This document shows, in pieces, positions 8,232 through 16,194 of a stretch of 64,000 nucleotides of DNA; within the stretch, counting starts at the first letter, position 1; every line of letters starts with the position of its first letter. The stretch is taken from contig JAWVFK010000037.1 of NCBI GenBank assembly GCA_033856175.1, forward strand, positions 1 through 64,000. The letters run 5' to 3'. Below the pieces are notes generated by a model, which was given only the letters and a program-made list of their open reading frames with translations, was not told the DNA's origin and made no database searches. Origin of the DNA: JAWVFK01 sp033856175. Lineage in GTDB: Bacteria; Actinomycetota; Thermoleophilia; Solirubrobacterales; 70-9. The translations under genes and the position numbers were made by a program.

Positions 8232-9122
8232 CTAGGCCGGCTCGAGCTCGAGGCTGACGTCGAGCACCGGGGCCGAGTGGGTCAGCGCGCCGACCGAGAC
8301 GAAGTCGACGCCGGTCGCGGCGATCGCGGCGACGTTCTCGAGCGTGATGCCGCCCGAGGCCTCCAGCTTCGCCGGCGAGCCGGCATGATCGCGGGCCGCC
8401 ACCGCGGCCTCCAGCTCGTCGACGCCCATGTTGTCGAGCAGCAGCCGCTCGGCGCCGGCGGCGAGCGCCGCCGCGACCTCGTCGGCGTCGCCGCACTCGA
8501 CCTCGATCGAGCGCTCGGCGGCGGCGCGGGCGGCCGCGACCGCGGCTTCGACCCCGCCGGCGATCGCGATGTGGTTCTCCTTGATCAGGACGGCGTCGTC
8601 GAGACCCATGCGGTGGTTTGTGCCGCCACCGGCGGCGACCGCGGCCTTCTCGAGCGCCCGCAGGCCAGGGGTCGTCTTGCGCGTGTCGAGCACGCGGACG
8701 CCCGTTCCCTCGACGGCGCCGACGAACCGAGCGGTCAGCGTGGCGACGCCGGAGAGGTGGCCGAGGAGATTGAGCGCGGTGCGCTCGGCGGCGAGCAGCG
8801 CTCGCGCCGGGCCGGCGGCGGCGGCGATCGCCACCGGGACGTCGTCGCGCCACTGGCCCTCGGGAGCAAGGACCTCGAAGCTCTCTCCCCCGGCCTGGCG
8901 AAATGCCTCGCGGGCGGCATCGAGACCGAAGACGACCCCCGGTGCTTTTTGGAGGATCCGCGCCCGCGCCCGCGCGCCCGCCGGCACCACGGCCTCGCTG
9001 GTGACGTCGCCGGCGCCGATGTCCTCGGCGAGGGCCGCGGAGACGATCTGCTCGAGCGACGGCTGCACCAGCGAAGTCTCGCCGATCTCACGTTTTGCTC
9101 CCGGTCCCCGTTTAATGGACAT
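8232..9122 (-). CDS. nadC: Nicotinate-nucleotide pyrophosphorylase (quinolinate phosphoribosyltransferase)
   Basis: NadC converts quinolinate plus PRPP to nicotinate mononucleotide, the step after NadA. Conserved pieces are EDIGAGDVTSEAV, AERTALNLLGHLSGVAT, LDTRKTTPGLRALEKAAVAAGGGTNHRMGL, DAVLIKENH, VECGD, LLLDNMG and ASGGIT. From the ATG at 9122 it has 296 residues, but that start overlaps the divergent sigma-factor start. An in-frame GTG at 9068 (VQPSLEQIV) matches the usual NadC beginning better and would give 278 residues. Enzyme identity is firm; only the start is uncertain. Confidence 0.94.
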   Translation of the reverse strand: MSIKRGPGAKREIGETSLVQPSLEQIVSAALAEDIGAGDVTSEAVVPAGARARARILQKAPGVVFGLDAAREAFRQAGGESFEVLAPEGQWRDDVPVAIAAAAGPARALLAAERTALNLLGHLSGVATLTARFVGAVEGTGVRVLDTRKTTPGLRALEKAAVAAGGGTNHRMGLDDAVLIKENHIAIAGGVEAAVAAARAAAERSIEVECGDADEVAAALAAGAERLLLDNMGVDELEAAVAARDHAGSPAKLEASGGITLENVAAIAATGVDFVSVGALTHSAPVLDVSLELEPA

Positions 9123-9591
9123 GGTGGCCGCCCTCCCCCCCTTTCAGGAGCTGCTCGACCGCCACCGCGGCGACGTGCTCGGCTTCCTGATCGCCGCCGT
9201 CGGGCCGCACGACGCCGAGGACTGCTTCCAGGAGACCTTCCTCTCTGCCCTGCGCGCCTACCCGCGGCTCGAGGACGACGGCAACCTCCGCGGCTGGCTG
9301 CTGACGATCGCCCACCGCAAGGCGATCGACCACCACCGCGGCCGCGAGCGACGGCCGACCCCGGTCGCCGATCCTGCCGGCGGCGTTGCCGCCGCGGCGC
9401 AGCAGGACGGCAGGCCGGCGATCTGGCACGCGGTCGCCGCGCTGCCGCCGAAGCAGCGCACCGCGGTTGCCCTGCGCTTTGCCTGCGATCTGCCCCACCG
9501 CGAGATCGGTACCGCCCTCGGCTGCTCCGAGGAGGCGGCTCGCCGCAACGTCCACGAGGGAATCAAGCGACTGAGAGAGGAGCTGGCATGA
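9115..9591 (+). CDS. ECF-type RNA polymerase sigma factor
   Basis: About 158 residues from the ATG at 9115 (a second ATG lies at 9121). Region 2 is visible as LLDRHRGDVLGFLIAAV, AEDCFQETFLSALRAYPRL and GWLLTIAHRKAIDHHR. Region 4 is ALPPKQRTAVALRFACDLPHREIGTALGCSEEAARRNVHEGIKRLREEL. Its stop overlaps the ATG of the methyltransferase gene (ATGA), so the two are translationally coupled and it may direct a DNA-alkylation or stress response. No anti-sigma gene is adjacent. Confidence 0.88.
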   Translation: MDMVAALPPFQELLDRHRGDVLGFLIAAVGPHDAEDCFQETFLSALRAYPRLEDDGNLRGWLLTIAHRKAIDHHRGRERRPTPVADPAGGVAAAAQQDGRPAIWHAVAALPPKQRTAVALRFACDLPHREIGTALGCSEEAARRNVHEGIKRLREELA

Positions 9592-10220
9592 GCAAGCGCA
9601 AGACCCGAGCCTCGGCTGCTGACCCGGCGAAGGCGATTCGCGCCGGCCTCGGCGATGTCGACGAGCTGGCCGCGGCGGCGGCCGGCCGGCTGACCGATGC
9701 CGCGGCGGACGCCGGACTGCTGGACGTCGCCTACGCGACGGTCGACTCCCCCTTCGGCCCGTTCGTCGTCGCGGCGACGCGCCGCGGCCTGGTGCGGCTG
9801 GCCTTCACCAACGAGCGACCGGACGACGTCCTCGAGCAGCTCGCGGCGCGGATCTCGCCGCGCCTGCTCGAGGCTCCGGCGCGGCTCGACCAGACCCGGC
9901 GCGAGCTGGAGCTCTACTTCGAGGGCAAGCTGCACGACTTCGACCTGCCGCTCGACTGGCAGCTCACCGAGGGCTTCCGCCGCCGCGTCCTGCGGGCGAC
10001 GGCGCGGGTGCCCTACGGCGAGACGTCCACCTATGCCGAGATCGCGGCGAAGGCCGGCAGCGAGAGGGCCTTCCGCGCCGCCGGCAGCGCCCTCGGATCC
10101 AACCCGCTGCCGATCGTCGTCCCCTGCCATCGCATCCTTCGCAGCGGCGGCAACCTCGGCGGCTACGGCGGCGGCCTGCCGATGAAGCAGCGGCTGCTCG
10201 AGCTGGAGGGCGTGCTCTAG
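9588..10220 (+). CDS. ogt: Methylated-DNA--protein-cysteine methyltransferase
   Basis: 210 residues. Ogt/Ada-C proteins repair O6-alkylguanine by irreversible transfer to an active-site Cys. The signature PCHRILRSGG is present, preceded by VPYGETSTYAEIAAKAGSERAFRAAGSALGSNPLPIVV (helix-turn-helix and Asn hinge) and followed by LGGYGGGLPMKQRLLELE. The first 45 residues are a basic, Ala-rich extension not needed for the family fold. Co-transcribed and overlapping (4 bases) with the upstream sigma factor. Confidence 0.93.
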   Translation: MSKRKTRASAADPAKAIRAGLGDVDELAAAAAGRLTDAAADAGLLDVAYATVDSPFGPFVVAATRRGLVRLAFTNERPDDVLEQLAARISPRLLEAPARLDQTRRELELYFEGKLHDFDLPLDWQLTEGFRRRVLRATARVPYGETSTYAEIAAKAGSERAFRAAGSALGSNPLPIVVPCHRILRSGGNLGGYGGGLPMKQRLLELEGVL

Positions 10221-10226
10221 CGGGAC

Positions 10227-12206
10227 TCAGCCGGCGGCGGCGATCGCCTCGCCGGTGCGGCGGGCGAGCGCCATGATCGAGACCATCGGGTTGGTCCCCG
10301 AAGCGGTCGGGAAGGCGCTGCCGTCGCCGACCCAGACCCCCTTGACGTCGTGGAGCTCTCCCAAGGGCCCGGCTACCGAGGTCTCGGGGTCGGTCCCCAT
10401 GCGGCAGGTGCCCATCTGGTGGGCGCTGAAGAGGCGGTAGCCGGCGTAGCCGAAGGGGATCTGCTGGACCTCGGCGATGAAGCCGTCGAGGTCGCCGCCG
10501 CGCTGCCAGCCCGGCAGGCCGGTGGCGAGCGGGTGTATCTCGTCGGCGCCGGCGGCCTCGTGGATCCGCACCTGGGCGTCGAGGCCGCGGCGCAGGTTGG
10601 CGAGGTCGAGCTCGTCGCTGACCGCGTAGCTGACGACCGCCTCGCCGCTGGCGTCGATCGTCACCTGGCCGCCGCCGCGGTCACGGGTCAGGCCGATGAA
10701 GCTGGCGCCGTTGGCGACGTTGGCCATCACCTCCTTGTGGGCCTCGGCATTGGTCCAGGGGACCGCCGAGCCGACGATCCCGGGCGCGTACTGCGTCGTC
10801 TCGATCAGCAGGCCGTAGCCCTCGCCGGTGTCGGCGAGCTCGTCGCAGAGGAGTGCCTGCGGCGGGCCCCACCAGGCGCGCTGGTCCTCGTCGTAGCGGG
10901 CGAATACCGCGGTGCAGGGATGGACGTGGAGGTTGTGGCCGACGGCGGGGCCGCCGATGCCCGAGCGCAGCAGCAGCGCCGGCGACTCGAGCGCGCCGCA
11001 GGCGACGACGACGCGCGGCGCCCGAACCCTGACCTTGCCGACGGGGGCGCCGTCGGGGCCGAGCCGGACCGCCTCGACGCCGCTGGCGCGACCGCCCTCG
11101 CTGAGGACGCGCTCGACCCGGCAGCCGACGACGAGCCGGGCGCCGGCCGCGGCGGCATCGGCGAGCCAGGTCTTCTCGCCGCTGCGCTTGGAGCCGCTGG
11201 CATCGCCGAAGCCGATGAAGGCCGCGGTGGCGGGGTCGTAGCTGGCCGGGTCGGCGTTGCGGGCGATCGTCTCGAAGCTCCAGCCCAGCTTCTCGCAGCC
11301 CTCCCTCAGCCGCTGCTGGGGCCCGTTGAGGTCGCTGCATTCCTCGGTCGCGCCGAGCCGCCCCATGACGGCGTCGAGATGGACGTCGAACTCAGGGCCA
11401 TCGACACCCTCGAGACCGTGCTCGCGCGCCCATTGCTCGCGCACCCAGGGACGTGTGCGCAGGCAGTTCATCCAGTTGATCGTCGTGCCGCCGCCGAGCG
11501 TCGTCCCGGCCTGCAGCGTGAGGTTGCCGTCGGCGCTGGGAGTCGGCCCGCCGCGCCAGTACATGTTGCGATAGGCGTCGAGCTCGTAGCCCGAGAAGTC
11601 GGCCTCGTTGAAGTAGCCGGCGGCCTCGAGGACGAGGACGTCGAGCCCGGCCGCCGCGAGCGTCGCGGCGATGACCCCGCCGCCGGAGCCGGAACCGACG
11701 ATGCAGACGTCAGCGCTGAGCTCGATGTCGTCGCCGTCGAGCGCGAGCGGCTGCAGTGGCTTGGCGACGGCGGGCGGCGGTCCCGGCGGCCCCGGGTAGC
11801 CGAAGGCGTCCCAGTTGGCGTTGCGGCCGCTGTTCGGGTCGGGGGCGCCGTAGTGGACGAAGAGGGTCATCCGGATGAGCGCGTCGATGCCGGCGGCGGC
11901 CTCGGGCGAGGCGGCGGCGATCGCGGCGACGATGCCCTCGCGGGCCTGCTGGTCGGCCGCCTCGCCGAGGCCGAGCGCGGCGATCGCGTCGAGCAGCGCG
12001 CCCATGCCGGCGCGGACCTGGGGGTCGGGCATCGAGACGAGGATCTGCTCGACGTAGCCGTCGCTGCCGATCTCGCTGGCGGTGCGATGCCAGAGGCCGC
12101 CGGGATCCGGATCGCGATCGATCGCCGGCACCACCGTGTCGCAGAAGGCGGCCAGAGCGGCGCGCTGCGTGTCGGTCAACTGGTCGGGCATCGGGCTCGA
12201 CGCCAT
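10227..12206 (-). CDS. GMC-family FAD oxidoreductase with an N-terminal gluconate-dehydrogenase-subunit-3-like domain
   Basis: 659 residues. Residues about 10-130 (LTDTQRAALAAFCDTVVPAIDRDPDP..., then a helical region) resemble the small subunit of FAD-linked dehydrogenases (gluconate 2-dehydrogenase subunit 3). From about 165 the GMC fold begins: FAD dinucleotide motif CIVGSGSGGGVIAATLAAAGLDVLVLEAA, the substrate region TTLGGGTTINWMNCLRTRPW, and the C-terminal catalytic part HQMGTCRMG...GVWVGDGSAFPTASGTNPMVSIMALA with His and Asn. Overall it matches long-chain alcohol oxidase/dehydrogenase-like GMC enzymes; the substrate is unknown. No signal peptide is seen, so it is probably cytoplasmic. 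Confidence 0.88.
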   Translation of the reverse strand: MASSPMPDQLTDTQRAALAAFCDTVVPAIDRDPDPGGLWHRTASEIGSDGYVEQILVSMPDPQVRAGMGALLDAIAALGLGEAADQQAREGIVAAIAAASPEAAAGIDALIRMTLFVHYGAPDPNSGRNANWDAFGYPGPPGPPPAVAKPLQPLALDGDDIELSADVCIVGSGSGGGVIAATLAAAGLDVLVLEAAGYFNEADFSGYELDAYRNMYWRGGPTPSADGNLTLQAGTTLGGGTTINWMNCLRTRPWVREQWAREHGLEGVDGPEFDVHLDAVMGRLGATEECSDLNGPQQRLREGCEKLGWSFETIARNADPASYDPATAAFIGFGDASGSKRSGEKTWLADAAAAGARLVVGCRVERVLSEGGRASGVEAVRLGPDGAPVGKVRVRAPRVVVACGALESPALLLRSGIGGPAVGHNLHVHPCTAVFARYDEDQRAWWGPPQALLCDELADTGEGYGLLIETTQYAPGIVGSAVPWTNAEAHKEVMANVANGASFIGLTRDRGGGQVTIDASGEAVVSYAVSDELDLANLRRGLDAQVRIHEAAGADEIHPLATGLPGWQRGGDLDGFIAEVQQIPFGYAGYRLFSAHQMGTCRMGTDPETSVAGPLGELHDVKGVWVGDGSAFPTASGTNPMVSIMALARRTGEAIAAAG

Positions 12207-12335
12207 CCTGACGCAAAAGCGGGTGCCGGCCTGCGACGAACGGGCTCTGCGGCGGCGCGTCTCTCGTCACTCTCGCCTGACGGTGGCTCCACTTTGTGGC
12301 CGAAGCCATGCGACCAACCGTCCTAGGCTCGCCCG

Positions 12336-12776
12336 ATGACGCCCGCCGACTGGCTCCTGTTGCTGATCGCTCTGCCGCCGGCGGAGCCCGGGCTTGACCC
12401 GGTTCGGTTGCAGAAGGGCGCCTTCCTGCTGGCCCATGAAGCAGGGCTCGTGGCCGCCGAGCGCTACAGCTTCGCTCCCTACAACTACGGCCCGATGAGC
12501 CGCGACGTCTACGGAGATGCCGACCGGCTGGTCGCCGCCGGCCTGGTCGAGAAGCTGCCGGTCTCCGGCTACTCCTGGAGCCGGTTCCGCGCCACCGCGC
12601 GTGGAGCCCGGCGGGCCGAGGTACTGCTCAAAGGCGGCGGGGCGGCCGCCTCAGCCGTGGTCGACCTGCGCCGGATCAAGCACGAGATCGCGACGGCGAG
12701 CTTTGCCTCGCTGCTCGCCGACGTCTACGAGCGCTATCCCAGCTACGCGGTGAGATCGGTCTTCCGCGGGCCATGA
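12336..12776 (+). CDS. Small protein resembling SocA/Panacea-type antitoxin domains
   Basis: 146 residues. The segment VRLQKGAFLLAHEAG..., then FAPYNYGPMSRDVYGDADRLVAAGLVE, matches the layout of SocA/Panacea proteins (LQKLLYF, then F....YGP....VY....L...GLI). The winged-helix-like end (FRATARGARRAE, RIKHEIATASFASLLADVYERYP) is less clear. The stop overlaps the ATG of the proteasome-like gene (ATGA), so the pair is translationally coupled. Panacea domains occur in antitoxins and as proteolytic adaptors (SocA delivers SocB to ClpXP), which makes the neighbouring protease-fold gene suggestive. Family assignment is tentative. Confidence 0.55.
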   Translation: MTPADWLLLLIALPPAEPGLDPVRLQKGAFLLAHEAGLVAAERYSFAPYNYGPMSRDVYGDADRLVAAGLVEKLPVSGYSWSRFRATARGARRAEVLLKGGGAAASAVVDLRRIKHEIATASFASLLADVYERYPSYAVRSVFRGP

Positions 12777-13504
12777 GCCTGATCATGGCGCTGCGCTGCA
12801 GCGATGCCATCGTGGTCGCCTCCGACGGCCAGCTGACGGCCGACACCGCCGGCCAGCCCACACGGCTGCCGAGCCGCAAGCTCTTCGACATCGGCGAGCG
12901 CGTCGCCTGGGGGGCCGCCGGCAGCGTCGGTCTCCAGCAGACGCTGCAGGAGGAGCTGGTTGCGATGAACGGTTCGCTCGCCGACTCCTCGCCCCGCCTG
13001 CGGGAACGGCTCGCGTCCACGGTCATCCCGATCCAGCAACGCGGCATCGAGCACTTCGTCGCGCTTCCCGGGACCGACCCGCCGGTCCTCGTCTGCCTCT
13101 TCTGCTGGTGGGATCGCGAGGGCGGCCGCATCCTCGAGATCCCGCGGACGGGAGGCGATCACCAGTTCCATGACCGTTTCGCGGCGATTGGGACCGGCGA
13201 GATATTCGCCAAGTTCGCGATCGGCTCGCTGGTCGGGACCGAGCCCGCCGAGCTCGACCTCGAGCGAGCCAAGATGGTCGCCTACCGCGCCGTCGCCGAG
13301 GCGATCGACGTCGCCGCGATGTTCCTGGGGCCGCCGATCCAGATGTATGTCGTCGATCGCGATGGCGCCCGCGCCGTGCCGCGCGAGGAGCTCGACGGCG
13401 GGCTAGCCGACTCGGTCGGGATCTGGAAGGCGAGGCAGCTCGAGGCGCTGGGGCCGCTCAGCGCGCCGAGCGCTCGGCGCGCTCGATTAGCTTCGACGGG
13501 CTGA
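12773..13504 (+). CDS. Stand-alone proteasome/HslV-fold Ntn hydrolase
   Basis: 243 residues. The N-terminus aligns without gaps to mature HslV after Met removal: Ser1 at the nucleophile position (normally Thr), then IVVASDGQLT giving Asp17, Gly18, Gln19 and Thr21. The active-site Lys is in SRKLFDI (Lys35, two residues later than HslV Lys33). GAAGSVG matches the GxAG turn and AIGTGEIFAKFAIGSLVG the family GSG helix. A late VAYRAVAEAIDVAAMFLGPPIQMYVVDRDGA block is also family-like. No propeptide is present. The C-terminal 40 residues are Ala/Arg-rich and overlap the convergent XRE gene by 47 bases. Function unknown; hydrolytic activity with Ser1 is an inference. Confidence 0.7.
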   Translation: MSLIMALRCSDAIVVASDGQLTADTAGQPTRLPSRKLFDIGERVAWGAAGSVGLQQTLQEELVAMNGSLADSSPRLRERLASTVIPIQQRGIEHFVALPGTDPPVLVCLFCWWDREGGRILEIPRTGGDHQFHDRFAAIGTGEIFAKFAIGSLVGTEPAELDLERAKMVAYRAVAEAIDVAAMFLGPPIQMYVVDRDGARAVPREELDGGLADSVGIWKARQLEALGPLSAPSARRARLASTG

Positions 13505-13694
13505 CCTCGAGGGCATCGGCGAGCTTGAGGATGTTGGCGTAGCTCGGGTTGCGCTCGCCGCGCTCGATGCCGCCGACGTAGGTTCGATGCAGTCCGCTGA
13601 GGTTCGCCAGCTCCTCCTGCGAGATCCGCTGGTTGGCGCGGAAGTGGCGGATCGCCTGCCCGAGGGCGGCGTGTGCCTGGGAGCGCTCGGCCAC
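13458..13694 (-). CDS. XRE-family helix-turn-helix regulator
   Basis: 78 residues, almost entirely a lambda-repressor-like HTH: ALGQAIRHFRANQRISQEELANLSGLHRTYVGGIERGERNPSYANILKLADALEVSPSKLIERAE. The recognition helix is LHRTYVGGIERGER. The start is GTG at 13694. It is convergent with and overlaps the 3' end of the proteasome-like gene, so transcription of one may interfere with the other. It may regulate the SocA-like/proteasome-like pair, but no operator was identified. Confidence 0.87.
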   Translation of the reverse strand: MAERSQAHAALGQAIRHFRANQRISQEELANLSGLHRTYVGGIERGERNPSYANILKLADALEVSPSKLIERAERSAR

Positions 13695-13765
13695 AGGAGA
13701 AACCTTTCCGGTCGGCGCCTAAAAGTCCACACCCTATGAGTATCGGCACAGCTTTTGGCGGCGGT

Positions 13766-14089
13766 CTAGGGATCCAACCGGGCCGCGCGTTCGGCCGGGG
13801 CGCCAGGATCGTTTCGCCGGCCAGTGCGGCTTCGCCTGGCCGTGACCAGCAGCCCCTGCAACCCGAACCCGGCCACCACTGCGACGGTTGCAAGAGCCAG
13901 TCCCCAGCGGCCGAAGAAAGCCGCGTAGCCCCCGAGGTTCACATGGCCATCGGCGAGGAGGTCGATCGCGAGGACGACGCCGGTCCACGGAAATACCAGG
14001 AAAGCGGCGATGAAAAGTGCGGTCCGGAACCTTTCCCAGCGAGTGCCGGCTCCCCCGTGATCCGCATGCCGAGGGTCGCCGAGCCGCAT
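13766..14089 (-). CDS. Small two-TM membrane protein of unknown function
   Basis: 107 residues. Two hydrophobic segments are visible, about 22-45 (RTALFIAAFLVFPWTGVVLAI) and about 58-82 (WGLALATVAVVAGFGLQGLLV), with a basic C-terminal tail. No family is recognised. The ATG at 14089 is preceded directly by TATAAGTAGCAGC, a -10-like box at a spacing that would make the transcript leaderless. It lies downstream of the kinase at 14126-15496 on the same strand. Confidence 0.55.
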   Translation of the reverse strand: MRLGDPRHADHGGAGTRWERFRTALFIAAFLVFPWTGVVLAIDLLADGHVNLGGYAAFFGRWGLALATVAVVAGFGLQGLLVTARRSRTGRRNDPGAPAERAARLDP

Positions 14090-14092
14090 GCT

Positions 14093-14117
14093 GCTACTTA
14101 TAGCATGGCTACTTATA
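14093..14117 (-). promoter_or_regulatory. Direct repeat TATAAGTAGC x2 with -10-like box
   Basis: On the minus strand TATAAGTAGC occurs at 14117-14108 and again at 14102-14093, a 15-base period. The adjoining ACTTATAAGT (14111-14120) is a perfect palindrome. This AT-rich patch is unusual in the surrounding GC-rich DNA. The second copy lies seven bases before the ATG at 14089, consistent with a -10 element of a leaderless promoter and/or a regulator site. Confidence 0.45.
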
Positions 14118-14125
14118 AGTCCCCA

Positions 14126-15496
14126 CTACTGCTGTAGCGCTGCAGGGGCTGCCGGCAGCCGAACCGAGAACCGGCCGCCCCCCGGCGAGGGCTGCACCAC
14201 GACATCGCCGTCGATCGCCCGGGCCAGGCGGCGGGCAAGCGACAGCCCGAGGCCGGCGCCGCGGCCGGCGTGCTCGCCGGCGGAGCCCCGTGCTCCGGGC
14301 TCGAAGATCCGCTCGGCCTCCCCCTCCTCCACTCCCGGGCCGTCGTCCTCGATCTCGAAGCGCACCTGCCCGTTGCCGTCGGCGAGCTTCAGCGTCAGCC
14401 GGCTGCGTCCGTAGCGGCAGCCGTTTTCGAGCAGCGGAGCGAGGACCCTCTGCACGAGCTCGGCGTCGGCGGCGACCCGCAGCCCGGCCGGTGCCGTTGC
14501 CAGGGCGAGCTCGATCCCCCTCTCGCGCGCCATCCCGGCGCAGGCGCCGAGCGCCTCCTCCGCCACCGCGAGGGCCTCGGCCTCACCGCGCTCGCCGCTG
14601 GCCTCGGCGCGCGCGGCGCCGACCAGGGTTTCCACCACCCGCTGCATCTGCTCGGCCTTCTCGAGCACGTGCTCGAGCGCCTGGCGATACTCCAGCGGCG
14701 TCCGCTCCCGCCTCAGCGCCAGCTCGGCCTCGGTGCGGACGGCGGCGAGGGGAGTGCGCAGCTCATGGGAGATCTCGGCCGAGAAGCGCTGCTCCCGCGC
14801 GAGGCTGGCGGCGATGCGGTCGAGCATCGCGTTGAGCGTCGCCGCGAGCCTGCCCAGCTCGTCGCGCGGGGCGCCGACGTCAAAGCGCCGCCGGGGGGCG
14901 TGCGCGCTCCAATCGGCGGCCGAGGCCGTCATCTGGGCGACCGGCCGCAGGGCAGAGTCGACCAGCGCTCGGGCGACGAGCATGATGCCGGCAAGCAGCA
15001 GCAGCGCGAATACCGCCGAGGCCAGCAGGGCGATCCGCTCGGTGCGGCGATACGGCGCCAGCGAGGCGCCGACGACGACCGTCCCGAGCCGGTGGCCGTG
15101 ACGCACCACCGGCTCGGCCAGCAATCGGGTCTGCTGCCCGCGGACGTCCGCCGTGTCGAAGCCGCCGCCGGCGAGGGCGCGCGCGGCACGGTTGACCGCC
15201 GGCGAGACCCGCGACGGCTTCTCGACCTGGCGCGTCCCCGAGAAGACCCAGACCTGGCTGTCGAGGGCGCCGTCGTCGGGCGCCTCACGGGCGACGAGCA
15301 TCCCGTCGAGGCTGGTGAGCGTGCTCAGCTCGGTCGCCGCACGGGCGCGCAGGACAGCGTTCTGATCGTGTTCGAGGCGGTTGGCGAGGACGAGGTTGAA
15401 GCCCGCCGTCAGCGCCGTCAAGGCGAGAGCGAGGACCAGCCCGACCGCCAGCAGGAGCCGCGCCCGCAGGCCGAGGTTGGGCATCAGCCGGCTCAT
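14126..15496 (-). CDS. Membrane sensor histidine kinase
   Basis: 456 residues. Order: TM1 (about 13-33), an extracytoplasmic sensor region (about 35-160), TM2 (about 165-190), HAMP, then a HisKA H-box FSAEISHELRTPLAAVRTEAE. The ATPase domain follows with N-box VLAPLLENGCRYG, G1 FEIEDDGPGVEEG, F-box ERIFEPG and G2 GRGAGLGLSLARRLA. It overlaps the upstream response regulator by ATGA and belongs to the same operon as the FtsX/ABC exporter, so it probably senses a compound or envelope state handled by that exporter (inference). Confidence 0.92.
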   Translation of the reverse strand: MSRLMPNLGLRARLLLAVGLVLALALTALTAGFNLVLANRLEHDQNAVLRARAATELSTLTSLDGMLVAREAPDDGALDSQVWVFSGTRQVEKPSRVSPAVNRAARALAGGGFDTADVRGQQTRLLAEPVVRHGHRLGTVVVGASLAPYRRTERIALLASAVFALLLLAGIMLVARALVDSALRPVAQMTASAADWSAHAPRRRFDVGAPRDELGRLAATLNAMLDRIAASLAREQRFSAEISHELRTPLAAVRTEAELALRRERTPLEYRQALEHVLEKAEQMQRVVETLVGAARAEASGERGEAEALAVAEEALGACAGMARERGIELALATAPAGLRVAADAELVQRVLAPLLENGCRYGRSRLTLKLADGNGQVRFEIEDDGPGVEEGEAERIFEPGARGSAGEHAGRGAGLGLSLARRLARAIDGDVVVQPSPGGGRFSVRLPAAPAALQQ

Positions 15497-16164
15497 CCGA
15501 GCGAGTAGCCAACGCCGCGGACTGTGGCGATCTCGGGCGCTCCCGGCAGCGAGCGCAGCTTTCGCCGCAGGCGGGCGACGTAGGCGTCGAGCGTGTTGTC
15601 GTGGACGATCGCGCCGTAGGGCCAGGCGCAGTCGATCAGCTCGCGGCGGCGCAGGACCTCCTGCGGTCGCGAGGCAAGCCCGGCGAGCAGTCTGAACTCG
15701 GTCGGCGTCAGCACCACCGCCTGGCCGCCGGCGGAGGCGGCATGGGTGACGGGGTCCAGGCGCAGCGACCCCGCCTCGATCGCGCCGTCGACCGAGGCGC
15801 GGCGCATCAGCGCCCGCAGCCGGGCGATCACCTCCTCGAGCGCGAAGGGCTTGGTGACGTAGTCGTCGCCGCCGGCGCTGAAGCCGGCGAGGCGGTCGCT
15901 GAGCGCATCGCGGGCCGTCAGGAAGAGCACCGGCGAGCCGATGCCCTCGGCACGGATCGCCTGGCAGAGGTCGCGGCCGTCGCTGTCGGGCAGGCCGATG
16001 TCGACGATCAGGGCATCCGGCGGGGCGGCGACGGTTGCCTGGAGCAACTCAGCCCCCGTGCGCACCGCGGTCGCCTCGAACCCCTCCTCAGCCAGGCCCC
16101 GCACCAGCAGTCGCCGCAGATCGGCATCGTCCTCGGCGATCAGGATGGTCGGGCGGCCAGGCAC
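15493..16164 (-). CDS. OmpR-family response regulator
   Basis: 223 residues. The receiver has acidic EDD near the start, phospho-acceptor Asp in ALIVDIGLPDSDG, Thr in FLTARD and Lys in DDYVTKPF. The C-terminal winged helix has LTPTEFRLLAGLASRPQEVLRRRELIDCAWPYG...VDAYVARLRRKL-type motifs ending IATVRGVGYSLG. Translation is coupled to the kinase gene (4-base overlap). It lies 30 bases after the FtsX permease gene, so the TCS is the tail of the exporter operon. Confidence 0.93.
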   Translation of the reverse strand: MPGRPTILIAEDDADLRRLLVRGLAEEGFEATAVRTGAELLQATVAAPPDALIVDIGLPDSDGRDLCQAIRAEGIGSPVLFLTARDALSDRLAGFSAGGDDYVTKPFALEEVIARLRALMRRASVDGAIEAGSLRLDPVTHAASAGGQAVVLTPTEFRLLAGLASRPQEVLRRRELIDCAWPYGAIVHDNTLDAYVARLRRKLRSLPGAPEIATVRGVGYSLG

Positions 16165-16194
16165 GGCGATCCCGCTCAGTATGCCGCCGGCACG

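Noticed and set aside
8277..12326. Long plus-strand frames of about 650 residues at 8277-10220 and 10350-12326
   Set aside because: The first is antisense to nadC and then runs into ogt in its true frame; the second is antisense to the GMC gene. Only the ogt part is real.
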